From positions 23,826 through 87,825 of the forward strand of contig LNEK01000022.1 in assembly GCA_001464425.1 (NCBI GenBank): a DNA stretch of 64,000 nucleotides. Direction: 5' to 3'. The DNA comes from Alphaproteobacteria bacterium Ga0077535 (lineage in GTDB: Bacteria; Pseudomonadota; Alphaproteobacteria; Caulobacterales; Aquidulcibacteraceae). The notes beneath the pieces were generated by a model that was not told the DNA's origin, made no database searches, and saw only the letters and a list, made by a program, of their open reading frames with translations. Made by a program: the position numbers and the translations under genes. Every line of letters begins with the position of its first letter. The stretch's first letter is position 1. Shown one piece after another: positions 8,920 through 17,106 of the stretch.

Positions 8920-9318
8920 ATGGCGGAGTATTGCGCCGCTGAGACCCCAGAACCGAGCGCGGGCAGCAGCTCTGGTCAGCGTCCGCGTCCGATCCTCTGG
9001 GCGATGCCCGCGCTCATGTTGATCTTTGCGCTCGCGCTGCTCACCGTTTCGCTTCCGCCCGCGCTCGCACACCTGCCCGATGCTATTTTCACTCTGGTGC
9101 GGCTCACGGTGAGCTTCTGCGCGGCGCTGCTTGCATACGCGACGTGGCGCAAAGGCGCGGCGTGGAGCTTGGCCTTCGGCGCGATTGGCCTCCTCTACAA
9201 CCCCGTGCTGACGATCCATATGAGCGATGCCATTTGGTGGATCGTGCATTTGGGGGCGCTGCTTTTATTCACCCTGCACGGGGTCGTTCTGGGCTCGAAG
9301 CTAAGCCGCGGCGCGTAA
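8920..9318 (+). CDS. Small four-helix membrane protein (DUF6804-like)
   Basis: About 132 residues with four hydrophobic helices, including ILWAMPALMLIFALALLTVSL, LVRLTVSFCAALLAYATW, WSLAFGAIGLLYNPVL and WWIVHLGALLLFTLHGV. The pattern FCAALLAYATW...NPV resembles DUF6804 family proteins, whose function is unknown. The start at 8920 is my preference; in-frame ATGs at 8839 and nearby would add a poorly membrane-like leader. It follows pyrC on the same strand after about 150 bp. Confidence 0.65.
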   Translation: MAEYCAAETPEPSAGSSSGQRPRPILWAMPALMLIFALALLTVSLPPALAHLPDAIFTLVRLTVSFCAALLAYATWRKGAAWSLAFGAIGLLYNPVLTIHMSDAIWWIVHLGALLLFTLHGVVLGSKLSRGA

Positions 9319-9443
9319 GATTGCTCCCGCGCCAATGCAGGCCTTGTCGGCGAGCGTCTATTTCGCGGCGCAAAGGGCGGCGCCTGACAGGCGGCAACCG
9401 AGACAGTGAAGCTCGCGCCAATTCACCCTGGTCAGCCGAGCAT

Positions 9444-9857
9444 TTATGGAACCCAGCACGCGGCTTGCAGAATGCCCAATGAGAGCGCGATGCCTGACTG
9501 TAAGATCGCCGCCGAAAATCTTCCGGCGACAATGTCGGTGGTCAAAGTTGGAAGGAGCAGACGCGCACAAAACTGGCCAATCGTTTGAACCAGAAGCGCC
9601 CCAGCGCCCCAGATCGTCATTTGCATCAATGAGCCGCTGACGCTGATGACGAGCGCGAGCGGGATGACAAAACCGACCATCGCACCGGTTAAGCCGAGGG
9701 CGGCCGCGCCATTGCCCTCGCGCATCAGTTTGAATTCATTGTGCGGCGTCGTCCAAACGTAGATGAAGACGAAGAGCGCCGTCATGACGATCGCGACGCC
9801 GAAATAAGCTGCAAATGCGAAGAAGGAACTCACCAAGCCGGGTTCGTACTCGATCAT
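9444..9857 (-). CDS. DUF350 family membrane protein
   Basis: A 137-residue inner-membrane protein with four helices. The helix order and motifs (FVFIYVWTTPHNEFKLMREGN, AAALGLTGAMVGFVIPLA, DIVAGRFSAAILQSGIALSLGILQAACW) match DUF350 (YjfL/UPF0719). The biochemical role is unknown; DUF350 genes often travel with stress or envelope genes. It is the last gene of a leftward TerB / di-haem lipoprotein / DUF350 group, separated from the cytochrome by 95 bp that carry a 16-bp tandem repeat. Confidence 0.85.
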   Translation of the reverse strand: MIEYEPGLVSSFFAFAAYFGVAIVMTALFVFIYVWTTPHNEFKLMREGNGAAALGLTGAMVGFVIPLALVISVSGSLMQMTIWGAGALLVQTIGQFCARLLLPTLTTDIVAGRFSAAILQSGIALSLGILQAACWVP

Positions 9858-9932
9858 GTTATTTTCTCACAAAGTTGGCGGCGACCACGCACTTCACGCC
9901 TGTCCTCGATCCAACAAAACGCATCCGTCTTT

Positions 9933-9964
9933 TTGATCATCCGCCTTGTTGATCATCCGCCTTG
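9933..9964. repeat. 16-bp tandem duplication at a gene end
   Basis: The unit TTGATCATCCGCCTTG occurs twice head to tail, 9933-9948 and 9949-9964. The stop codon of the leftward di-haem cytochrome (9955-9953) sits in the second copy, so the first copy is an extra, non-coding duplicate immediately after the gene. It looks like a recent slippage event. Confidence 0.8.
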
Positions 9965-10591
9965 GCGTAACTGGATGCTGTTCAGATAGGCGATCAAATG
10001 ATCAATCTGTGCGGGCGCCAATTGGAACTCAGGCATGTCGGGATGGCCAACGAGAATGCCCTCCGCGAATGCTTCTTCCAGAGAGTTCAGCGGATAGATT
10101 TGCGATAAGATCCGAAATGGCGGCGCCATCGGATGTCGGCTCGCCGCCGTAGCTCCGATGGCATGACAGCTCGCGCAATGTATCTCGGCAATGCGTCGCC
10201 CTTCTTCAGCCGCGCCCAAAGCGGGTAAAGCGCCAGAGCGGCGCTCTTGCGACGGGGTTTCTTGGATCGATCGCAAATATGCGGTCAACGCCCCAGCTCC
10301 CTGTGGGTTGAACTGGAAATCGGGCATGGGGTGCGCGACGCGGATGCCGGCTATCAGTTCCTCTTCAAGCACCTCAGCGCGATAGCGCGAGAGGATCGTA
10401 CGCAAATGCGGAGCCGCGGGATTTGGACTTTCGCCATAAAAGCCGACCGCGTGACATGCGGCGCATTGGGCCTCGGCGATGTCACGCCCATCATTGACGA
10501 TGCTCTCGGGGGATGGCGCAAGCTCCGCGATAGGCGCCGCGCAACTGCTAAGAATCATCGCTAAAGCTGCGCCGAGCACGGTCCGGATCAT
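9953..10591 (-). CDS. Di-haem c-type cytochrome lipoprotein
   Basis: A 212-residue exported protein with two c-type haem motifs, CAACH and CASCH, each followed by a Met in HPMPDF or HPDMPEF that can serve as axial ligand. The N-terminus MIRTVLGAALAMILSSC is a lipoprotein signal, so the protein should be tethered to a membrane facing the periplasm. The two halves resemble each other, which points to an internal duplication. The start at 10591 is supported by AGGAGGT directly upstream. It lies 43 bp after the TerB gene and is presumably co-transcribed from the FNR-type box at 11186. It is likely an electron carrier. Confidence 0.88.
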   Translation of the reverse strand: MIRTVLGAALAMILSSCAAPIAELAPSPESIVNDGRDIAEAQCAACHAVGFYGESPNPAAPHLRTILSRYRAEVLEEELIAGIRVAHPMPDFQFNPQGAGALTAYLRSIQETPSQERRSGALPALGAAEEGRRIAEIHCASCHAIGATAASRHPMAPPFRILSQIYPLNSLEEAFAEGILVGHPDMPEFQLAPAQIDHLIAYLNSIQLRQGG

Positions 10592-10634
10592 CGAAACCTC
10601 CTGCGCCAAGCGAACAGGTCGCTCCCCGACTGCA

Positions 10635-11132
10635 TCAGAACCGGTTCTTTAAAGCAATCACGCTCGAGACGCGCTCAACGCTCTGCCGATCGATCCCAAG
10701 GTAAAGAACGATCGAGTCCAAAAATTTTGCCTCTTGCGGCTTCAATTCACCGTCCGCAAGCACAAGATCCAAGGCATGCGCGAAAAGCGGCAGGCGCATC
10801 TCCTCTGGCAATGTTTTGCATGCCTCCTGCAGCGCCGTCTCGGCATCGCGAAGGCGAGCCACGATCTTTATATTGATTGCGGCCAGCTCACTGGTCGAAA
10901 GCGACTTCAGCGCGCGCGAGCGATGCGCCAACGCCAGCAATTCCTCATGCTCCACCGCCGCGAGTTCTCCGTCGCAGGTCGTGGCGGCGAACAAGACGGC
11001 TGCAAATGCTTCCGGAATCGTCCACCCCTCCTCCGCGCCTGCGTCTTGCGATGCAAGCAGCCGCGACCAGTCGAGCGGGTTTTCCGGACGCTCCCTCCGG
11101 GCCCCGAGTGTGGAAACGAAAAAGTCCGCCAT
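10635..11132 (-). CDS. TerB-like protein
   Basis: A 165-residue cytosolic helical protein with the TerB pattern: two acidic EF-like turns, TTCDGELAAVEHEELLAL and LVLADGELKPQEAKFL, repeated about 70 residues apart. TerB domains bind divalent metal, occur in tellurite-resistance and other stress loci and are often membrane-associated; the precise role is unknown. CGGAGGGG lies 4 bp before the ATG at 11132. The FNR-type box at 11186-11199 places a predicted transcript start about 19 nt before the ATG, a tight fit to class II activation. Confidence 0.85.
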   Translation of the reverse strand: MADFFVSTLGARRERPENPLDWSRLLASQDAGAEEGWTIPEAFAAVLFAATTCDGELAAVEHEELLALAHRSRALKSLSTSELAAINIKIVARLRDAETALQEACKTLPEEMRLPLFAHALDLVLADGELKPQEAKFLDSIVLYLGIDRQSVERVSSVIALKNRF

Positions 11133-11185
11133 AGGCCCCTCCGAGGTCAGCTGCGCTAGGCTCGGCGAGTTCGGGCTAAAGCGAG

Positions 11186-11199
11186 TTGACTGATATCAA
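11186..11199. promoter_or_regulatory. FNR/FixK-type box (toward TerB operon)
   Basis: Perfect palindrome TTGACTGATATCAA. Its centre is about 60 bp before the leftward TerB start; the class II transcript start would be near 11151, just before the ribosome binding site. It lies 35 bp from a second perfect box, so the intergenic region serves both divergent genes. Confidence 0.7.
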
Positions 11200-11234
11200 T
11201 TTTCTGGTCGCTCGATGCGCACCTAACCGTCGAA

Positions 11235-11248
11235 TTGATCTGGCTCAA
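11235..11248. promoter_or_regulatory. FNR/FixK-type box (toward ppk2)
   Basis: Perfect palindrome TTGATCTGGCTCAA, identical to the box at 23419-23432 before the ArsR operon. The predicted class II transcript start is near 11283, leaving a leader of about 50 nt before ppk2. Confidence 0.7.
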
Positions 11249-11332
11249 GGGCGGCCGAGCGCCCAGCGTCATAGCTGAATGCTTTGAACCCGCAGGCTAG
11301 CGGGGCGTCTCGCCTTTGTCGATGGACAGCAC

Positions 11333-12322
11333 ATGCAGGACCAAACACCCACGACCACAATGACGCCGCCCCCGGAAGATCTCCTCTCGCCCGTCCACGA
11401 TCCAATCGCCGAGGAGATTGAGATCGAACAAGCGCAGCGCGCCGCAAGGAGTCTCACCGCGCTGCGCCACGATCGCGCCGCCATACGACGTCTCTTCGAA
11501 ACCGGCGAGTACCCCTACAAATCGCGGATCTCCACCAAGGAATATGAGCTTCAAAAGGCGTCGCTGCAGGTTGAGCTGCTGAAGGTCCAAGATTGGGTCA
11601 AGGCCACGCAACAGCGGATCGTGATCCTGTTCGAAGGACGCGACGGCGCTGGCAAAGGCGGCGCGATCAAGCGTTTCACTGAGCATCTCAATCCACGCGG
11701 CGCCCGCGTGGTCGCGTTGGAAAAGCCTACCGACCGTGAGAAGACGCAATGGTACTTCCAGCGTTACATCGAAAAGCTGCCCGCCGGCGGTGAAATCGTA
11801 TTCTTCGACCGCTCCTGGTACAATCGCGCCGGCGTCGAACGGGTGATGAACTTCTGCTCGCCAAACGAGTATTTGGAGTTCATGCGGCAAACGCCGGACC
11901 TAGAACGCATGCTGGTGCGCAGCGGCCTTCTGCTCTTCAAGTATTGGTTCTCGGTAACGCGCGAGGAGCAACTTCGCCGCTTCAATTCGCGTGAGAATGA
12001 ACCGCTGAAGAAGTGGAAGCTCTCACCGATCGATCGCGAGAGTCTCGACAAATGGGACGATTACACCGAAGCCAAGGAGGCGATGTTCTTCCACACTGAC
12101 ACCGCCGACGCGCCTTGGACCATCATTAAATCCGATGACAAGAAGCGAGCGCGTCTGAACTGCATGCGCCACCTTCTTTCCTCGCTCGATTACCCCAACA
12201 AGGATGCGCGCGGGATCGGCGCACCCGATCCGCTAATCGTTGGCGCGAGCGCCCACGTGATCGGAAACAGCGAGCGTATACTCGGCAAGAGCCTGCATCC
12301 TGAGAAGCGGCGCGTGCGCTAA
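11333..12322 (+). CDS. ppk2: Polyphosphate kinase 2
   Basis: Transfers phosphate between inorganic polyphosphate and nucleoside di- or monophosphates in the cytoplasm. Motifs: the Walker A-like loop EGRDGAGKGG (residues 101-110), the lid arginine region KPTDREKTQWYFQRY, and Walker B FFDRSWYNR (157-165). The length of 329 residues fits class I PPK2, which mainly makes GTP or ATP from polyphosphate. An FNR-type box lies upstream, so polyphosphate would be used as an energy store when respiration slows; this is inference. A hairpin follows the stop. Confidence 0.95.
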   Translation: MQDQTPTTTMTPPPEDLLSPVHDPIAEEIEIEQAQRAARSLTALRHDRAAIRRLFETGEYPYKSRISTKEYELQKASLQVELLKVQDWVKATQQRIVILFEGRDGAGKGGAIKRFTEHLNPRGARVVALEKPTDREKTQWYFQRYIEKLPAGGEIVFFDRSWYNRAGVERVMNFCSPNEYLEFMRQTPDLERMLVRSGLLLFKYWFSVTREEQLRRFNSRENEPLKKWKLSPIDRESLDKWDDYTEAKEAMFFHTDTADAPWTIIKSDDKKRARLNCMRHLLSSLDYPNKDARGIGAPDPLIVGASAHVIGNSERILGKSLHPEKRRVR

Positions 12323-12328
12323 GCGGCC

Positions 12329-12351
12329 AAAGCGCTTTCCCAAAGCGCTTT
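12329..12351 (+). terminator. Hairpin after ppk2
   Basis: AAAGCGCTTT, CCC, AAAGCGCTTT: two copies of a 10-bp palindrome that can pair with each other directly after the ppk2 stop. There is no long T-run, so it may slow or only partly stop transcription into the following cytochrome gene. Confidence 0.45.
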
Positions 12352-12486
12352 CATAGCCAGCGCCATATCGCAATCGGCGCTATCACGCTTGTCAGACGAA
12401 GCCGAAAGTAGACTCTCGGCGGGGTCGATCGGTCCAACGAATTGTGCTCCACTTTGCACTCTCGTTGATCTTCACAGGACAGTCGC

Positions 12487-12843
12487 ATGCGCCGACCGCA
12501 CTCAAAGTTTTTCTTGGCTCACCTCACGGCCCTAGCGCTCTGCGCCTGCGCGCTCGCACCGCAACAAGATTTAGGAGCAAACCCATCCACAGCGGCGACT
12601 CTGAGTCGCCCAAATGAGCCAGATAGCGCAACGACCGGCCTGCGCCTCGCCGAGGTCCGTTGCTCGGGATGTCACGCCGTCACGCCAGGCCAAGTTTCGC
12701 CCAACTCGGATGCGCCTCCGTTCGCGTCGATCGCTCAACGGTCAGGCTTGACCCAGGCGTCCGCCAGCAGCTGGCTGCGCGAGTCCCACAACTTCCCTGA
12801 TCAAATGAATTTCTATCTGGAGTCATTGCGCGAAGCGGAGTGA
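12487..12843 (+). CDS. Small c-type cytochrome lipoprotein
   Basis: A 118-residue exported protein with one haem-binding motif CSGCH (residues 59-63) and a Met (HNFPDQM) near the C-terminus as a candidate sixth ligand. The N-terminus ends LALCACAL, which could be a lipobox. It is shorter than typical class I cytochromes and resembles one half of the di-haem lipoprotein at 9953-10591, including the order signal peptide, AE.RCSGCHAV, APPF. CAGGA precedes the ATG. It follows ppk2 on the same strand. A small electron carrier is likely. Confidence 0.82.
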   Translation: MRRPHSKFFLAHLTALALCACALAPQQDLGANPSTAATLSRPNEPDSATTGLRLAEVRCSGCHAVTPGQVSPNSDAPPFASIAQRSGLTQASASSWLRESHNFPDQMNFYLESLREAE

Positions 12844-13215
12844 GCCGCAGCGATGCTATGGATCGCCATTGTGTTGCGAATGGCTGGGCCGATCCAATTG
12901 CGTCACCGCTAATGCTGCGGGCGTCTCGGCGCGTGTTCGCCGAAACCGCTCACTCGCCCTTGAACGCGTTGGTTGAACGCGCAGCCGCTTTCAAGTCTGC
13001 GCACTCAAAGGGCGTCCGAGGACCGTGCCCTGCCTCAAATGCCTTGCATCGGCGCGCCCACAAATCAGATTTAACCCGCAATCGCGCGCGCACGCTGGCC
13101 TTCACCAGCGTCAATTTCAAGCCGCAACGCCTGCACCGATGCCCCGCGCTGACCTTCATCCAGGGAAAATTCACAAACTGCACTGCGCCAGTGTGCATCA
13201 AGGTCGCCAGGCGCG
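12844..13215. other. Stretch without a convincing gene
   Basis: 372 bp between the cytochrome and the convergent aldo/keto reductase. A leftward reading frame at 12950-13201 has a CRRC motif but no ribosome binding site or family resemblance that I recognise, and a rightward frame runs into the reductase. I treat the stretch as non-coding. Confidence 0.45.
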
Positions 13216-14019
13216 CTAGCTTCGTCCCGGGCGCCGTGCGGCGAGCAAATCGTGAATACGCGCGAGTAGAGCGGGATCGGCGGGCGTAAGCTGCGCATTT
13301 GTCCGAATCCCCTGCGGGCGTGTTGAGGAGAATAGGACGATGCCGCCGCCAGCCTCCGCCAGCGCCGCGCGCAATAGGCTCTGTGCAAGCGCGGCGATAT
13401 CGCCGGGCGCGATGCCCAGTTCGCGCGCAAGGCCCGGATCGGCTTCGATGCTGCTCGCGGTTTCGCGCAAACGCCGGCCGAGCACTGAGTGGAGGATGGG
13501 AAGGCCAGTGTGCGACCCAAGCGTAGCCAGCCCGCTGATAGGCACTTGGATGATATCGAAAGCATCGGGGAAGCGTTGAAGTATGTCCGCCGTGTGGGGC
13601 GCTGATGTCGCCAACCCCAAAGCGGCGGCCTTGCCGCTTTGCTTCAGCTGACGGATTTCCGCGATCAGTGCATCGGTGACGTCAGCCGGCGCCGGTTCGT
13701 GCAACAAGAACGCACCGACTTGATCGACCTGCAGGCGCTTCAGGCTTGTTTCAAGGCTGCGGCGCACCTGACCAGGCTTGAATTGACCGAAGGTGGGGCG
13801 CGCTGACCGCGCGCCTGGCGCCTTGGCGAAGAGCCTTGCTGCTTTTGACGGCGGCGCTATGCCCGCCTTAGTGACGATCGTGAGATCAGTCTTGCCCGCT
13901 GCGAATGCGCCTAGCACCGCCTCCGCCGCGCCCCAACTATAGAGCGGCGCAGTGTCGAAATGCCGGATGCCGCTATCATAGGCCGCCTCCAGCAACGCAA
14001 ACGCCTCGTCATTGCTCAT
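13216..14019 (-). CDS. Aldo/keto reductase with unclear start
   Basis: An NAD(P)H-dependent reductase of the TIM-barrel family, closest in pattern to D-threo-aldose/fucose dehydrogenases: GIRHFDTAPLYSWG carries the catalytic Asp and Tyr, VTKAG the catalytic Lys region, and FLLHEPAP the His motif. The first usual start (ATG 14019) leaves out the beginning of the barrel. The same frame upstream, back to a TAG at 14109, encodes RPSPARLGFGTSFLPGS, a normal N-terminus, yet has no ATG, GTG, TTG or CTG. Either an ATT/ATC codon (14091-14083) starts it, or a one-base shift in an A5 run (14105-14101) separates it from an ATG at 14122. It may be intact, or disabled. Confidence 0.8.
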   Translation of the reverse strand: MSNDEAFALLEAAYDSGIRHFDTAPLYSWGAAEAVLGAFAAGKTDLTIVTKAGIAPPSKAARLFAKAPGARSARPTFGQFKPGQVRRSLETSLKRLQVDQVGAFLLHEPAPADVTDALIAEIRQLKQSGKAAALGLATSAPHTADILQRFPDAFDIIQVPISGLATLGSHTGLPILHSVLGRRLRETASSIEADPGLARELGIAPGDIAALAQSLLRAALAEAGGGIVLFSSTRPQGIRTNAQLTPADPALLARIHDLLAARRPGRS

Positions 14020-14296
14020 CGAGCCGGGAAGGAAGCTCGTGCCGAAGCCGAGTCTGGCTGGAGACGGGCGAGTAAGATCTGGAATAATGATTGACGCTTC
14101 TTTTTGCTAACGAGGCGAACATAAAGGCGTGATGGCGAAACCGGTCAACGAAGTTGCCTGGACGCACCGCCGGGTCCCTCCAGCCGCGCGCCGCCCGACA
14201 ATTTACGCGGGCGGCCGACGCCGCCCCACTTCAGCTGCTCGCGCCCTCCCAGTCAATTCGTGCGGTCGCGCCGAAAGGCGCGATTGGGCGGATGCT

Positions 14297-15037
14297 TCAT
14301 CGCCGCGACAGTGCGCGCTTGGGCATGATGCGTGCGTGCAGGACGCAGGACGCACGCTGGCGCACAGGCGTCTCGGCAAACAGGCTCTGCGAGCGCCTGA
14401 GCACTGCATAGAGCATGAGCGACATGCCAGCGATCTCGAGCGTCTCCTCGACGGTGAATAACACGATGTAGAGCGCGTCGGAAATGTCGCCCCCGACTAG
14501 GCGCCAGCGCCAGCCGCCCAACATTTCCATGCCGACAGCTCCGCTCACATAAATCGCGCCAGCGCCGACAATCCGAAGCCTAGACATCTGATCGAGCTGC
14601 CCCAGGAAACGCAAAGACAGCAAAAATACGATCAGCGCGAACGCCATGCCCGGGAGCACCCAGGCGAAGTAGAGCGGCCCGCTGGTGATATTCAGCGCTT
14701 GGCGGGTGACGCCGGTCAGGTGTTCATGGATGCCGACGGTCTCGTCTATGCTCAAATAGACGAACACTGCCGCCAGAAAACACCAAGACATCCAGCCATC
14801 GCGCCGTGCTTTGTGCAACCGCCAGCTCACCGCCGCGAGCGCGGCTGCATTGGTGAAAATGAGCGCCCCCGAATAGAGACTTGGCAGATTCCTTTCCCTG
14901 CTCATATCGACCAGAGGACGAAAACCGCGCTGATGGTCAAAGCCATACATGAGATAGAGGCTATGGGCGGCGACGTTCGCCGCCACCAGGATAAGTAGTG
15001 CCGCCGTCAGTAACGGCGCCGCCACGTTCAATATCAT
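14297..15037 (-). CDS. Polytopic membrane protein with SIDETVGIHE motif
   Basis: A 246-residue protein with about seven hydrophobic helices. The segment FVYLSIDETVGIHEHL (acidic and His residues inside a membrane helix) recurs in a group of uncharacterised bacterial membrane proteins; I do not recognise a named family. The start at 15037 is chosen because the longer frame adds a polar leader. It ends with a basic tail. It lies leftward between the aldo/keto reductase and an alpha/beta hydrolase, with no obvious operon partner. Confidence 0.7.
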   Translation of the reverse strand: MILNVAAPLLTAALLILVAANVAAHSLYLMYGFDHQRGFRPLVDMSRERNLPSLYSGALIFTNAAALAAVSWRLHKARRDGWMSWCFLAAVFVYLSIDETVGIHEHLTGVTRQALNITSGPLYFAWVLPGMAFALIVFLLSLRFLGQLDQMSRLRIVGAGAIYVSGAVGMEMLGGWRWRLVGGDISDALYIVLFTVEETLEIAGMSLMLYAVLRRSQSLFAETPVRQRASCVLHARIMPKRALSRR

Positions 15038-15539
15038 TGCCGCGACCCTAGCCTTGGGAGTGCAGTCCGGCCCGCCTCCCGTGTGGATGCCGCCCACCAT
15101 GCGCTGCGGCGTTAGGCGGTATGAAAGACGCTCTGCGCACGGGCGCCAGAAATTTCGGCTCCAACGTGTAACGCCAGCGCGCTGGACGCGCGCATGGGGC
15201 GAACGCCCAGGGCGCCGCCATCAAACTGGCAACGGCTGGTGTCTTTACGCCCGCACGACGCACTTGCCATCGCACGCCACACCGCCGACCAGCGGCCAGC
15301 GTTCATGCTCGAAGAAGGCGCCGATCTCCCCTCGCGGCCGCAAAGCGCACCGCCATGTGGCGCAGGCCTGCCCGATCGACACACGCCAGACGGTCAAGGC
15401 ACGGACGTGTGTTTGGTTGCCGCACGATTGGGTTGTCGCTCAGGAGCCGCCGCCAACCGTGTTGGTTTCCTTGCCGCGATGCCGCGCCAAACCCACTCCA
15501 TGCCTAAGATCAATGCGCAAATGACCCGCGCGCGGTCCT
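15038..15539. other. Stretch without a convincing gene
   Basis: 502 bp between two leftward genes. Several overlapping frames are open simply because of GC content. One short leftward frame, 15397-15245 (TTG start, 50 codons), encodes a Cys-containing peptide ending ACDGKCVVRA; it lacks a ribosome binding site and may be the tail of a lost gene. Confidence 0.45.
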
Positions 15540-16874
15540 TCAAACGGCCAGCGCGGAGGCGACGATGCCGGAGATTCGGGCATTCGTCACATCCATGTGA
15601 TCGGTGATGCAATGGTCGCTATTGAGATTGTGCACTTTGCCGGGCGTCCAAACGATAGCATCGTCCATGCATGTCGGCGACGGCGCCGCAAGATCACGTG
15701 GAATGCCCTGCGCGCCATTGGCGCCAATAGCGCCAAATGGATCGTCCGCGCCGCCGAGGCGCCTCGAACTATCGTCGGAGAGGTGCGAAGCGATGGCATA
15801 CGCCTGGAAGACGGCGCGGTCGTTATGCGTGCACGTGATCAGCGTCGGACCCGCGATCTTGCGATGCGCATTCACAAACGCTCCGCCCGGCGCCAGGGCG
15901 TTGTGCGAGAAGGCGCCCTGCAACATGGTGAGAGTCTGAAGTTTAGACGCGTCCGCCGCATGATACGCCGCCGAAGTGACGACGCGCGCGCCGAAACTGT
16001 GGCCGATCAGATGTATGCGCGCCGCGCCGGAGGCCTGCACCGGCGCCAGCACGTGAGCGGCAATCCCACGCCCGATCTCTCCGGCGCGATTCTTCATGCC
16101 CCAGAAGGTGGCTGAATTGAAGAGGAGCGACACGCCAATCCTCGGCCCCTGGTGGCGGCTGCGCTGTTCGCGCGCGCCGCCAAACCTGTATCGCCGGTCC
16201 CCGCTCAGGCCTCTCAGCAGAACGCCGGCGTTGTCGGGCGTGAAGCGCGCGGCGTCGGCCTCCAGCTCAGAGTCCAACGCCTGCCATCCAAGCGCGTCCC
16301 GCACATCATTCAACAAGGCGGCGCTGACATTTGGCTCAAACTGGCTTTCGATCGCCGCCTGCGCCCTCTCCATCAGCCGTCCCGGGTCGGCGCCTGCGAA
16401 CGCGGCGAATTGCTCGACGAAATGGCCTAGCACGTCTTCGCTCACATCGGTCGCGCGTAGCGGGCTGCGGCTCGATACAGTCGCCGCCGCCGGCGCTTCC
16501 TGCGACGCGCCAAACTGTTTCGACGGCCACAGCACCAGCAGCGCCGCATACGTCCTGCCGCTCGGCGCGGCCAACAAGGCGCGGTTGACGCCGCTCAGAA
16601 GCGGCTCGTAGACGCGCAAAGCGCCCGGATAGTCCGAATTCCATCCGTGCGATAAGATGATGAAGTCAGTGATTGTCGGATCTTGAAGCAAAGTCGGCGG
16701 CGGGCTCGTAAGTTCACCGCTTGCCGAAAATGTGATCCACTCGAACGGCAGCCCTCCGAATGGTGTTGACTGACACGTCACGGCTGCGGCGCCGGACGGG
16801 AGCGCTACGCGCGGCGGCGCCGCGCAGCTCGCCGCCAAGGCGCCCATTGCCAACGAAAAGTGACGCCGATCCAT
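15540..16874 (-). CDS. Exported alpha/beta hydrolase, lipoprotein
   Basis: A 444-residue protein starting MDRRHFSLAMGALAASC, which combines a twin-arginine-like pair with a lipobox, so it is probably an exported lipoprotein. The hydrolase core shows ILSHGWNSDYPGA (oxyanion region) and the nucleophile elbow IGHSFGARV, with a late His in NLNSDHC as candidate catalytic base. The pattern resembles DUF900-type or lipase-like hydrolases; the substrate is unknown. GGAGG precedes the ATG at 16874. An FNR-type box at 16923-16936 would place the transcript start about 14 nt before the ATG. Confidence 0.78.
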   Translation of the reverse strand: MDRRHFSLAMGALAASCAAPPRVALPSGAAAVTCQSTPFGGLPFEWITFSASGELTSPPPTLLQDPTITDFIILSHGWNSDYPGALRVYEPLLSGVNRALLAAPSGRTYAALLVLWPSKQFGASQEAPAAATVSSRSPLRATDVSEDVLGHFVEQFAAFAGADPGRLMERAQAAIESQFEPNVSAALLNDVRDALGWQALDSELEADAARFTPDNAGVLLRGLSGDRRYRFGGAREQRSRHQGPRIGVSLLFNSATFWGMKNRAGEIGRGIAAHVLAPVQASGAARIHLIGHSFGARVVTSAAYHAADASKLQTLTMLQGAFSHNALAPGGAFVNAHRKIAGPTLITCTHNDRAVFQAYAIASHLSDDSSRRLGGADDPFGAIGANGAQGIPRDLAAPSPTCMDDAIVWTPGKVHNLNSDHCITDHMDVTNARISGIVASALAV

Positions 16875-16922
16875 CGCACCCTCCAGTCTGAGGGCATTAC
16901 GGCTCGGCGCGCGCGCCGGTCC

Positions 16923-16936
16923 TTGATCTCGCTCAA
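16923..16936. promoter_or_regulatory. FNR/FixK-type box
   Basis: Perfect palindrome TTGATCTCGCTCAA. It lies 49 bp before the leftward alpha/beta hydrolase start. A class II transcript would begin near 16888, immediately upstream of the GGAGG. Confidence 0.65.
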
Positions 16937-17106
16937 CCTTCAAACTGGCGCTGCGATAAATCGCCAACGTGACCATCGCCGCGCGTTTGGCGGAGCCGAG
17001 CGGCGACATTCAATTGTGACTGCGCTTGGCGCGCTTTCGCCGAAGACGAGCTTCGACCACAGGCGTCACATCGGCCCTGATTTGCGAAAGTCTTGAGGCT
17101 TGCGAG

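Noticed and set aside
12465..12478. TTGATCTTCACAGG as a further FNR-type box before the small cytochrome
   Set aside because: Only the left half matches; the right half CAGG is part of the ribosome binding site.
12950..13201. Leftward 83-codon frame with a CRRC motif
   Set aside because: No ribosome binding site or recognisable family; open frames of this size are common in this GC-rich DNA.
12840..13289. Rightward frame continuing after the small cytochrome
   Set aside because: It overlaps the aldo/keto reductase on the other strand and its composition is not protein-like.
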